DNA from: Natronospirales bacterium
Lineage (GTDB): Bacteria > Pseudomonadota > Gammaproteobacteria > Natronospirales > REEB76
NCBI GenBank assembly: GCA_021792635.1
Contig: JAJYUH010000008.1
Coordinates: 56,533 to 120,532 of the forward strand
Length of the DNA stretch: 64,000 bases
Direction: 5' to 3'
Positions within the stretch are counted from its first letter, which is position 1, and every line of letters begins with the position of its first letter. Positions 26,523 through 34,446 of the stretch are shown one piece after another. Position numbers and translations under genes: made by a program. The notes under the pieces were generated by a model. That model was not told the DNA's origin. It worked only from the letters and a program-made list of their open reading frames with translations, and did no database searches.

Positions 26523-27810
26523 TTAACAGTTTGTTGATTTTCTCTTCGTAATTTTGCTTGTCACCTATACTTGGTGGGGCGATAACCATATAGGAGTGCA
26601 GGCGATGCGCGGAGCGGACGTGATGCAGGAGCCGATGTTTTTGGCGGTGCAGCTGGAGCAGTTCGTACCGGCGGAGCATCCGCTGCGTATGATCCGGGGA
26701 TTGATGGACGAGGCGCTGGGCAAGCTCAATGGATTGTTCAATGCCATATACGCCGACAGTGGGCGGGATTCGATTGCGCCGGAACGATTGTTGCGTGCGC
26801 AGTTATTGCAGGTGCTGTACTCGATTCGCAGTGAGCGGCAGCTGTGTGAGCAGTTGCAGTACAACCTGCTGTTTCGCTGGTTTGTGGGACTGCCCCTGGA
26901 TCAGCGGGCGTGGGAGCACTCCGTGTTTTCGAAGAACCGGGACCGATTGCTGGAGCAGGCGGTAGTGCCGGAGTTATTTGCCGAAGTGGTGGAAGCAGCG
27001 CGCCGTCGGGAGCTGCTAAGTGAGGAGCATTTCAGCGTAGACGGCACGCTGATTCAGGCGTGGGCCGGGCACAAGAGCTTTCGGCCCAAAGAGGAACCGC
27101 CGTCCGGGGGAAGGGGTCGGGAGGTGGATTTTCACGGTGAAACCCGTACCAATGATACGCATGCTTCTACCACGGATCCTGACGCCCGGCTGCTGCGCAA
27201 GTCCCAAGGCAGTGAGGCGAAGCTGTGCTATCAGGGGCATACGGTGATGGAGAACCGTCACGGGCTGATCGTGGCGGCGAAGGCGAGCCTCGCCACGGGG
27301 CTACGGGCGGAGTGGGACACCGCGCTCGAACTGCTCGGCACAGTACCTGGACGGCGACGCAAGACCGTGGGGGCCGATAAGGGCTATGATACGGCCGAGT
27401 TTGTTCAGGGCTGTCGGCAACAGGGCATGACCGCGCATGTGGCGCGCAAAATCAGAGGGAGCGCGGTGGATGGTCGCACCACACGCCATGCGGGTTATCG
27501 GATCAGTCAACTGAAACGCAAACGTGTGGAGCAACCGTTCGGTTGGGGGAAACTGATCGGCACCTTGCGCCAAGTCAAGCAGCGCGGCTTGCCCCGAGTC
27601 GATGCTCTGTTCCAGTTCAACCTGCTAGCTTGGAATCTGGTGCGAATGCGTACGCTGTTGACTGCGAGTACCGGCTAATCTGTGGCCACAGGGATCCAAG
27701 GCGACTTGAAGCGCGGCCGCATACCATTGGAACCCTTGAAAATACCTGTGAATTTGCGCCTCAACCGATGACCCGCTGAAACGCAACGGCATTTTTCAAC
27801 AAACTGTTAA
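26523..27810 (+). mobile_element. IS5-family-like insertion sequence
   Basis: 1288 bp bounded by perfect 15-bp inverted repeats TTAACAGTTTGTTGA (26523-26537) and TCAACAAACTGTTAA (27796-27810). If the outermost TTAA is a target duplication (IS5 relatives favour short AT targets), the element proper runs 26527-27806. It carries one transposase gene. No second copy or solo end was seen in the window. Confidence 0.9.
26605..27678 (+). CDS. IS5-family transposase
   Basis: 357 residues and apparently intact. The DDE catalytic residues can be placed in EHFSVDGTLIQAW (first Asp), VGADKGYDT (second Asp) and RVEQPFGWGK (Glu). The N-terminal region LRAQLLQVLYSIRSERQLCEQLQYNLLFRWFVGL is the typical DUF772-type domain of this family. 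ATG 26605 has AGGAG upstream. An ATG at 26623 is an alternative. Confidence 0.93.
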   Translation: MRGADVMQEPMFLAVQLEQFVPAEHPLRMIRGLMDEALGKLNGLFNAIYADSGRDSIAPERLLRAQLLQVLYSIRSERQLCEQLQYNLLFRWFVGLPLDQRAWEHSVFSKNRDRLLEQAVVPELFAEVVEAARRRELLSEEHFSVDGTLIQAWAGHKSFRPKEEPPSGGRGREVDFHGETRTNDTHASTTDPDARLLRKSQGSEAKLCYQGHTVMENRHGLIVAAKASLATGLRAEWDTALELLGTVPGRRRKTVGADKGYDTAEFVQGCRQQGMTAHVARKIRGSAVDGRTTRHAGYRISQLKRKRVEQPFGWGKLIGTLRQVKQRGLPRVDALFQFNLLAWNLVRMRTLLTASTG

Positions 27811-27814
27811 GCAG

Positions 27815-27837
27815 CGCCCGGGCCTGATGCCCGGGCG
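27815..27837. other. Strong GC hairpin beside the IS right end
   Basis: CGCCCGGGC (27815-27823) and GCCCGGGCG (27829-27837), loop CTGAT. No T-tract is present on either side within a few bases. It lies downstream of doxX on the minus strand and may aid termination there. Confidence 0.45.
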
Positions 27838-27873
27838 TGCCGATACGGCAAGCGTATTGGCGCAGCTAAATCT

Positions 27874-28281
27874 TCAGTTCCACTTTCCACTGGCGCCGCC
27901 GGCACTATAGCGTCCCGCGCCGAGCAAGGTCACGGCGAGACCGCACAGGCCGAAAAAGAGTTCCAGTTCGATGACCCAGCCGCCGTAGGGATTCAGATGG
28001 AAAATATCCAGGCCACGGCTCAAAAGCACCGCTACGATCATGTCGGCGAGGATCAGCAGACCGCCAATGCGCGCATACAGGCCCAGAATCACCAGCAGCG
28101 GACCCAATACCTCGCCCAGATACACTCCGTAGGCCAGGAATCCCGGCAGGTGATGTGCCGTCAGCATGCCCACCACCTCGCCCGGACCGGTAACGATCTT
28201 GTGAAATCCATGCAATATCAGCAGCCCGCCTACCAGAAGCCGCAGCAGCAATTTGCCCGCATCATCGGTTTTCCAGTTCAT
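27874..28281 (-). CDS. DoxX family membrane protein
   Basis: 135 residues and four membrane helices with the DoxX pattern: LLLRLLVGGLLILHGFHKIVTGP, YGVYLGEVLGPLLVILGLYARIGGLLI and the final helix ELELFFGLCGLAVTLLGAGRYS. DoxX-like proteins are small inner-membrane proteins tied to thiosulfate:quinone oxidation or oxidative stress in some lineages. No partner here fixes the role. Confidence 0.9.
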   Translation of the reverse strand: MNWKTDDAGKLLLRLLVGGLLILHGFHKIVTGPGEVVGMLTAHHLPGFLAYGVYLGEVLGPLLVILGLYARIGGLLILADMIVAVLLSRGLDIFHLNPYGGWVIELELFFGLCGLAVTLLGAGRYSAGGASGKWN

Positions 28282-28416
28282 ACAACCTCCGCCGTTCCAG
28301 AGTGTGACCGCGACTCACAGTATAGCGGCTGTTGCCGAAGAACGGGGAACGGCTGCCGGCCGGAGACCAAGCCATGCCGGTCCGCGTGATCAGGCGCTGC
28401 GGGGGATACTGAACTG

Positions 28417-29196
28417 TCAGCGCGTCGTGTCAAGCCGCACGGCGATCTTGAACGTGGTGTCCTGCTGCGGCAGGCCGCGGGGAAACGGCGGATAACCGCT
28501 GGACTTCACCTTGGCGAGGGCGGCGTTATCAATCGGCGGTATCCCGCTTGAGCGTGCGAGCTTTGCCCACAGCAGGTGCCCCGACGGGGTCAGCCGGAAA
28601 ATCACGGTGGCGATGCCGCGCAAGCGCATGGCGCGCACCATGCCGGGCACCCGCAAACCCGATTGTATTGCCGCATGCAGCAGTGCCGTGTAACGCGCCA
28701 GCGCGCTTGCAGTATTTCCAGCAGGAATGGCCGGCGGCGGGGGCAGGGGTTGCGCGGGCACCCGAAAAGTCGGGTGTGGCAACGACGTGCGGCTGGAGAC
28801 CGCGATCACCGGAAGACTGGGTGCTGCGCGTACGGGGGCGGGAGGCGTAACGCGGGCCGGCGTAAGAACGGGCACGGGAGGGGGCGGCAGCGGCGGTGGC
28901 GGCTCCACCACATGCACCCGCACTCGCAGGGGAGGCCGTGCGCTCGCATGCGCGGGCGCATGCGAGAACCCCCGGGTGATTCCCGCGATTACAGCAGCTT
29001 CAATGAGCAACGCGATGCCGAGCGCACGATAAAAGGGAGCAGGTTTGACAGGCCATGTGCGAGGGGGCGGCGTCACGGAAAATACCGCCGCCCCCGGCTC
29101 CGGAATCGTCGGATCCGCCGCGGCGGCGGGTCCAGGGGGCAGGTTCCGGCGCACCGACCCGTCGTGCCGACATCCTGCCTGCTCCGACACCTGCAT
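28417..29196 (-). CDS. tonB: TonB energy transducer
   Basis: 259 residues. A cytoplasmic N-terminal extension of about 60 residues precedes one membrane helix (FYRALGIALLIEAAVIAGI). A proline-rich periplasmic spacer (EPPPPLPPPPVPVLTP) and the TonB C-terminal domain (GIATVIFRLTPSGHLLWAKLARSSGIPPIDNAALAKVK, YPPFPRGL) follow. It transmits proton-motive force from ExbB/ExbD to outer-membrane receptors. ATG 29196, preceded by GAGGA, starts 13 bases after the receptor stop; longer frames would overlap the receptor gene. Confidence 0.9.
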   Translation of the reverse strand: MQVSEQAGCRHDGSVRRNLPPGPAAAADPTIPEPGAAVFSVTPPPRTWPVKPAPFYRALGIALLIEAAVIAGITRGFSHAPAHASARPPLRVRVHVVEPPPPLPPPPVPVLTPARVTPPAPVRAAPSLPVIAVSSRTSLPHPTFRVPAQPLPPPPAIPAGNTASALARYTALLHAAIQSGLRVPGMVRAMRLRGIATVIFRLTPSGHLLWAKLARSSGIPPIDNAALAKVKSSGYPPFPRGLPQQDTTFKIAVRLDTTR

Positions 29197-29209
29197 ACCG
29201 TCCGGATCC

Positions 29210-31675
29210 TCAGAATCGGGCCGCAGCGGTAAAAAACACCGTGCGCGGGGAACCCGGATAGGCCAGTACGGCCCCCACGCTCTGTGGCACCACAAAATAG
29301 CCACCGGCGGAAATCCATTCGAAGTTGTTGTACTCCTTGTTCAGAAGATTCAGAACCGAGACGCTGAAATCCCACTCGCGCACGGCGCCGCCGTGCATCG
29401 GCAGCCTGGCTTGCAGGGCGGCGTTCAGCAGACCGTAGCCTGGCATCTCCTGGCTGTCGGGGATCGCGAGATTGTCATTGAACATGTGCTCGGCACCGGT
29501 GTACTGGTACCAGATACGCGGCTCGAGATCCACGTTACCTTCGGGGAAGGCCGTATACAGACCGGCGTTGAACGTGGTGTGGGGGACGTAGGACACCGGC
29601 AGGCCGTTGTAGGACAGTCCGCCTTGCAGATCATAGGTACTGAAATTTGCGTTCTCCAGACTCAGGTTCACGAACCCATGAATGTTGTACGCAAAATCAT
29701 TGTCCGCGTACAGGTTAAAGCCACGGTACTCGGAACTGCCCGATGCGGAAGTCAGGTACGTGCCGTTTGCGCTGGTGATGCCGATGAGCTGGTTGCTGAA
29801 CTTCAAGTCGTAGCCGTTGGCCTGCAAGAAGAAATCATGCAGCATTCCTGCGTCCGCAACATGAAGTTTTATCCCCGCCTGCAAGTCGGTGCCTTTCTCC
29901 AGCGAAAGCGACGAGGCGATAATGCTCTGGTACGGACCACCGCCGCCGCCGTTGCCGGGCTGGCGGTATGTGGTCGCCCAGTTGGCATATAGTGCAAGTG
30001 ACGGCGTCGCCTGCCAGTTCGCATCCATCGAGGGCTCCACCTTGGTGAATGACGTCATCGCGTTCGGCAGTGTGCCTTGGTTGTTGGCGGGATTGGCGCC
30101 AGGAAAATCCACCGCGCCGTTTTCCACATAGTCGGTCTGGTAGTTGATCAGCCGGGCACCCGGGGTGAGAGTGAGGGAATCCAGCGGCTTGATGGCATCC
30201 TGCACGAACAAAACCGCGTTGCGCAGGTACCAGTAGTTGCTGCGGTAGTGGCCGCTCGGCAGAAACTGGCTGGCATTGAACGGCGGATTGGGATTCCAGA
30301 ACGAGTTGCGTGAATTGTAGACGGAATTCATGTAGGACGCGCCCACGGAAACCGTGTTGTACGGCAGACGGATGTCCTCGTAGAGCCGGTCGCCGAACTG
30401 GCGGCTGAACGGATTGTTGTACTCATCGACGTTGTTTGCGCCCTGCTGGAAATTGTTGTAATGAATGTGCAGACGGTGCCACAACTCGTACCACATCAGG
30501 TTATGCAGGGTGGTAGTGTCGGAAAGGTTGAGGTTGAGCTTGCTGTAGAGGAGTCCGATAGTGTCACTGTCCTCCTTGCGCCAGACGTTAAAGGGCAACT
30601 GGCTGTAGTAGCCCGACGTAGCCTGGCTGAATTGCGCGCCGGGGATCGGATTGCCATTAGCGTCAACACCATTGATGGTGACGCCCTGGATGGGTGATGT
30701 CGGTATGCCTGTCGGACGAAACGCAATTCCCTTGGCCGAATACACGCCCAGGCTGAACGTCCCGTTATCCAGCTGCTTGCGTGTTTTCAAGAAGCCCGTA
30801 TAGGCGCGACTCGGGGAATTGAAGCCGTCCGAACTCGTGCGGTAACTGTCTGCCCAGGTGCCGCCGGCCGCCGCCACCGTGCTCCAGCCGTCGTGTGTGC
30901 CCGTTTGGGCGTAACCGTAGACGCCGCGGGTGTTGTCCGTGCCGTAGAGGATGCCGGCTTCGCCGCCCGCCTTGGCGGAGGGCTGCAGCGGCACAAAATC
31001 AATGCTGCCGCCCACCGCGTTATACCAGCGATCAACCGGATCGCCCGGGCCGTAGGTCACGTTGATGCCCTTGAGCAGCTCCAGCTGGTTGACATAGGGC
31101 GACTGCCACAGACCCGTACCCGGCTCGTTCATGGGCACGTCATCGAAATTGATATCCACACTGCCGTAATCAATGCCGGCGCTGGAAGGCTCGCCGCTCC
31201 AGCCCTGCTTGATGCCGTTGATGCTGATGGAATATTTGCTGGCGCCGGTATTCCCATAGCCGTTGATGTGCACGCCGGGGGCGTATTCCAGCGCCTGGGC
31301 GGCTCCGGCCGCCGGACCCGCCGCCTCGATCTGGCGGCGCCCCAGCACTTTGACGCTCTGTCCCGACTTGAATATCTGTTTCTTGGTGGGCAACTCGCCT
31401 TTCCAGGAGGGCTGCACCTTCGCGCCCGCGCTCACTTCACCGACATTCACCACTTTGTGGCGGTGCGCCGTCCCCTGGTCGGTCTGCTCGCTGGTCTGAG
31501 CGTCTGACGAGGCCATGTCATTTTGGGACAGACTTCCCTCGGCACGGATTCCCGGGCCGACGGGGGCGGAGGGGTTGGCCGCGAACAGCGGTTGGGTCAC
31601 ACCCAGTAGCAATGTCGCCAGTGATACACCCAGGGCGTCGCGGACGGTCGCGGCGAGTATTCGGGAAGGATGCAT
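29210..31675 (-). CDS. TonB-dependent outer-membrane receptor
   Basis: 821 residues. Signal peptide, then a plug domain (VKVLGRRQIEAAGPAAGAAQALEYAPGVHINGYGN, DDVPMNEPGTGLWQSPYVNQLELLKGINVTYGPG) and a 22-strand-type barrel ending in an aromatic FFTAAARF. It imports an unknown ligand. FecA-like features were not specific enough to name one. ATG 31675 has AGGAGA six bases upstream. It is third in an exbB-exbD-receptor-tonB operon, so receptor and energising complex are dedicated to one another. Confidence 0.92.
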   Translation of the reverse strand: MHPSRILAATVRDALGVSLATLLLGVTQPLFAANPSAPVGPGIRAEGSLSQNDMASSDAQTSEQTDQGTAHRHKVVNVGEVSAGAKVQPSWKGELPTKKQIFKSGQSVKVLGRRQIEAAGPAAGAAQALEYAPGVHINGYGNTGASKYSISINGIKQGWSGEPSSAGIDYGSVDINFDDVPMNEPGTGLWQSPYVNQLELLKGINVTYGPGDPVDRWYNAVGGSIDFVPLQPSAKAGGEAGILYGTDNTRGVYGYAQTGTHDGWSTVAAAGGTWADSYRTSSDGFNSPSRAYTGFLKTRKQLDNGTFSLGVYSAKGIAFRPTGIPTSPIQGVTINGVDANGNPIPGAQFSQATSGYYSQLPFNVWRKEDSDTIGLLYSKLNLNLSDTTTLHNLMWYELWHRLHIHYNNFQQGANNVDEYNNPFSRQFGDRLYEDIRLPYNTVSVGASYMNSVYNSRNSFWNPNPPFNASQFLPSGHYRSNYWYLRNAVLFVQDAIKPLDSLTLTPGARLINYQTDYVENGAVDFPGANPANNQGTLPNAMTSFTKVEPSMDANWQATPSLALYANWATTYRQPGNGGGGGPYQSIIASSLSLEKGTDLQAGIKLHVADAGMLHDFFLQANGYDLKFSNQLIGITSANGTYLTSASGSSEYRGFNLYADNDFAYNIHGFVNLSLENANFSTYDLQGGLSYNGLPVSYVPHTTFNAGLYTAFPEGNVDLEPRIWYQYTGAEHMFNDNLAIPDSQEMPGYGLLNAALQARLPMHGGAVREWDFSVSVLNLLNKEYNNFEWISAGGYFVVPQSVGAVLAYPGSPRTVFFTAAARF

Positions 31676-31761
31676 GCTGATTCTCCTGTTCATGAATAGA
31701 GTCAAGGGAAAAACGTTGTCTCACCTGCCGGCATTGAGATGATGAAATACCCGGCGAAAAA

Positions 31762-32160
31762 TCAGGGCACGGGTTGCGCGGCGATGCCGATGTCGCTCAC
31801 GCCGGCATGACGCACCGCGTCCATCACGTGCACGAACTGCTGGAAAGGCACACCCCTGGACGCAGCGATGGTGACCTGGGTCTGCGCCGCGTCCCGGCTC
31901 TCCAGCAGTTGCTCAAGACTGTCCATGGAGAGCCGCCGGCCTTTCACGGATACACCGCCATCCTCAGCGATATTTATTGTGACCTGGGGGCGCGGCAGCT
32001 CCCGGGCCTCGCTGGACTGCGGCAGTAACAGGTTCAAACCCTGGTCGGGTAACATCTGCATGGTGATGACGATGAAAAACACCAGCAGGAAAAACATCAC
32101 ATCAATCATCGGGATGATTTCGATGCGCCCCTTGCGGGGCTCGAAATAGCGCATCCGCAT
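31762..32160 (-). CDS. exbD: ExbD biopolymer transport protein
   Basis: 132 residues. The N terminus RKGRIEIIPMIDVMFFLLVFFIV contains the single helix with the essential membrane aspartate. The periplasmic domain (QVTINIAEDGGVSVKGRRLSMDSLEQLL, VTIAASRGVPFQQFVHVMDAVRHAGVSDIGIA) is complete. It starts three bases after the exbB stop. It forms the proton channel with ExbB and drives TonB. Confidence 0.93.
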   Translation of the reverse strand: MRMRYFEPRKGRIEIIPMIDVMFFLLVFFIVITMQMLPDQGLNLLLPQSSEARELPRPQVTINIAEDGGVSVKGRRLSMDSLEQLLESRDAAQTQVTIAASRGVPFQQFVHVMDAVRHAGVSDIGIAAQPVP

Positions 32161-32162
32161 TC

Positions 32163-32852
32163 TCAATTCTCCAGGCCATAGGCAATCGTGTTGCCGACTT
32201 TGGCCCGCGGCGCGATCTGGCCCACGGGGACCAGAGGTGCACCATCCAGGCGATTGAGCAGCATGGTACGCACGGAATCCAGCTGATGCAGGATCACACG
32301 CACCTGATTGTTGTAGGCATTGAAAGCCAGCAGACCGATCATGGCGATGAGCAACCCGCTGGCGGTGGCCACCAGGGCGTCGGCGACTCCTCCGGTGACC
32401 GCCGTGGGCGCATGTCCGGGCGCGGCCAGTACATGAAAGGCGTGAAACATGCCGAGGATGGTGCCGAACAGACCCAGGAGCGGCGCCAGGGTGACGATGG
32501 TGTCCAATATCCACAAACGCCGGTCCAGCTGGGGCGCGATGATCTGGATGCTCTCGTCCAGGCGGTTGCCCAGTTGCTCGATGTTGGCCAGGCCGTAATG
32601 CCGGTAGGCGGTATCCACCAGCATGGCCTCGGGCAGGTTACCCGCCTCCTCGATCAGTGCCGCGAGATGTTTGCGGTCCAATTCCGGTGTGATGGAAAGG
32701 GCGTGGACAAATACCCGGCCCTTGAGGATGGTCTGTCGCAGATGCCAGCCGCGATCGAGAATGATCGCCAGCACCACCAGCAACAGCAGCGCCATTACAT
32801 ACAGTACGCCATCGGATTCACCGGCCAGCATGTGCAAGTATTGCAGAGACAT
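32163..32852 (-). CDS. exbB: ExbB/MotA/TolQ proton channel protein
   Basis: 229 residues with three membrane helices (about 13-31, 120-145, 160-185) and the conserved ILDTIVTLAPLLGLFGTILGMFHAFHVLA and GGVADALVATASGLLIAMIGLLAFNAY. It is first gene of the exbB-exbD-receptor-tonB operon; GGAG precedes ATG 32852. An 89-base gap separates it from the orphan regulator upstream on the same strand. Confidence 0.94.
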   Translation of the reverse strand: MSLQYLHMLAGESDGVLYVMALLLLVVLAIILDRGWHLRQTILKGRVFVHALSITPELDRKHLAALIEEAGNLPEAMLVDTAYRHYGLANIEQLGNRLDESIQIIAPQLDRRLWILDTIVTLAPLLGLFGTILGMFHAFHVLAAPGHAPTAVTGGVADALVATASGLLIAMIGLLAFNAYNNQVRVILHQLDSVRTMLLNRLDGAPLVPVGQIAPRAKVGNTIAYGLEN

Positions 32853-32941
32853 CGCGCACTCCGGGATGGATCGTGTGAGTGCGCAGCTTAAACAGGATTT
32901 GTTGCAGGTGTTTTAAGGAACGGTAACGAAGAAGTAATGGT

Positions 32942-33799
32942 TCAATGAATTTTCCAGCCGGCGGGTGGATCGTAGCGATACCCCACCCGATGCAGGGTGC
33001 GGATGACGTTGGCCAGGCCGTGAGGCGCCAGGGCTTTGCGCAAATGACAAATGTATGCTTTCACGACATCACGATGCGGCTGTTGCGGCTTGACCTGGAT
33101 AGAAGCCAGCAACACCTCCGGCGTAAGCACCTGCCCGGGATGGGTGAGGAACTGGATCAGCAGTGCAAAAAGCGCGGGGGAAAGCCGCAGCTCGGAGCCA
33201 GCCGCCCATACCCGCCGGCTTGCGGGATCCGCATGCAAAAGCGCCTGGGCTGGGGGGTGCGCACCCTGCACCGCTGCAAAACGCCGCCGCAGGACCTCGA
33301 TATGCGCCGTGAGGTGTTCCTGGGAGATCGGGAAACTCAGATAACGATGCGCCCCCGCCTGCAACACTCGCAACTCGGTGTCTGCGTCATTCTGCGCGGA
33401 AATCACCAGCAGTGGCGGAGCGTGACGAGCAGCGCTGAATTTCCGACACCACTCAAGGGTACTCTCGTTCAGGCGGGATTCCGCCACCAGTATCAAGGCC
33501 GGCCTGCATTGGGATAACTCTCGGAAAAATACCGCGGAATTCTCCATCACCTGAACCTGGTAACCCTGATTCTCCAGAAGTTCGAGGCACCGGCGACAGA
33601 CATCTTTTTCGCTGGATTTTACCGCGATGTGATAACGATCGGTGCGCTCATGCGCGCCCAGATCGGGCAGGCTGATGCCCAGGCAAAATGATGTGCCAAG
33701 CTTGCTGATACGACTCAGATAATTTCCGAGACCTGGCAGCGGATACGCCGCCAAGTGACTTCGCAATACCGCGCCATGATGGATGATTTCTGCAATCAC
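32942..33799 (-). CDS. Receiver-like/winged-helix response regulator, atypical receiver
   Basis: 285 residues. About 45 residues of unassigned N terminus lead into a receiver-like domain (about 55-170) and then an OmpR-type winged helix (LRLSPALFALLIQFLTHPGQVLTPEVLLASI, DVVKAYICHLRKALAPHGLANVIRTLHRVGYRYDPP). In the receiver the strand LILVAESRLNES has no aspartate at the phospho-acceptor site, so it is probably not a conventional phosphorylated regulator. The start is GTG 33799; a shorter start is possible. The gene lies upstream of the TonB operon and may control it. Confidence 0.8.
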   Translation of the reverse strand: MIAEIIHHGAVLRSHLAAYPLPGLGNYLSRISKLGTSFCLGISLPDLGAHERTDRYHIAVKSSEKDVCRRCLELLENQGYQVQVMENSAVFFRELSQCRPALILVAESRLNESTLEWCRKFSAARHAPPLLVISAQNDADTELRVLQAGAHRYLSFPISQEHLTAHIEVLRRRFAAVQGAHPPAQALLHADPASRRVWAAGSELRLSPALFALLIQFLTHPGQVLTPEVLLASIQVKPQQPHRDVVKAYICHLRKALAPHGLANVIRTLHRVGYRYDPPAGWKIH

Positions 33800-34017
33800 A
33801 GTAACAGCCGGGATAGTGCGCGTGTGGGCCTAGATCGTTCCGGGCGGTGCTTCGGCTTGACCCAGCATACTCCCGCCCTATGACATATTTTTTACAATTG
33901 CGTGAATACCCCGTCCGCCGGCATGGTTCATCTGCACGAGATTTCTTCGAGCCAGAGGCTCTTTAAACTGCACGGGCCCATCCGGTATTCCCGTTCGACT
34001 ACCGGATTGGCTATTAC

Positions 34018-34269
34018 TCACACCGGGCGTGGCGCACGGCGGTGTTTATCCGGCATTTGGGAGAGCGACCCGCAGGCAGGACACCTGAAGGCGATACGCG
34101 TAAAATCTGGTGAAACGATGTTTTCAAGCAAAATCGAGTTACAGGACGGGCATTCGTAAGAGGTATCACCTTTGCCGCTGATACCCGGTATGGTGGAAAT
34201 TTCGAAAAGCGTGGTTGCCCGCGGGTCAGGGAGATCCACAAACTCGAGCCGTTGAATGGTCATGGCCAT
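34018..34269 (-). CDS. Small zinc-ribbon protein
   Basis: 83 residues of no named family. CPSC and CPAC, 24 residues apart, form a zinc-ribbon-like knuckle (YECPSCNSILLENIVS, FRCPACGSLSQMP). The rest has few hydrophobic segments. It resembles short nucleic-acid or metal-binding accessory proteins. An overlapping frame on the same strand lacks these motifs and was not chosen. Divergent from ppx. Confidence 0.6.
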   Translation of the reverse strand: MAMTIQRLEFVDLPDPRATTLFEISTIPGISGKGDTSYECPSCNSILLENIVSPDFTRIAFRCPACGSLSQMPDKHRRAPRPV

Positions 34270-34393
34270 TGCCTCCGATTATTGGACCGACGACGTGGGT
34301 TTTCTTTTCATCCGGGGAAAGCATACTCTTGCTAATGCATGCGTTACCGTTTCAAATGCGCCGCTTCCCATATTTCATGGAATTGAAACATAA

Positions 34394-34424
34394 CTGTCAC
34401 ATCTCAATTGTCATAAGCAGTCAT
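34394..34424 (+). promoter_or_regulatory. Possible Pho box upstream of the Ppx/GppA gene
   Basis: Three CTGTCAY-like words on the plus strand: CTGTCAC (34394), TTGTCAT (34408) and CAGTCAT (34418). PhoB boxes consist of CTGTCAT-like words repeated every 11 bases. Spacing here is 14 and 10, so the match is imperfect. The polyphosphate gene context makes the site worth testing. Confidence 0.35.
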
Positions 34425-34446
34425 CCAAGAGCGCTACCCGGTGAAA

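Noticed and set aside
27815..27837. IS terminator or transposon end hairpin
   Set aside because: Strong stem but no T-tract and outside the IS repeats; kept only as a hairpin.
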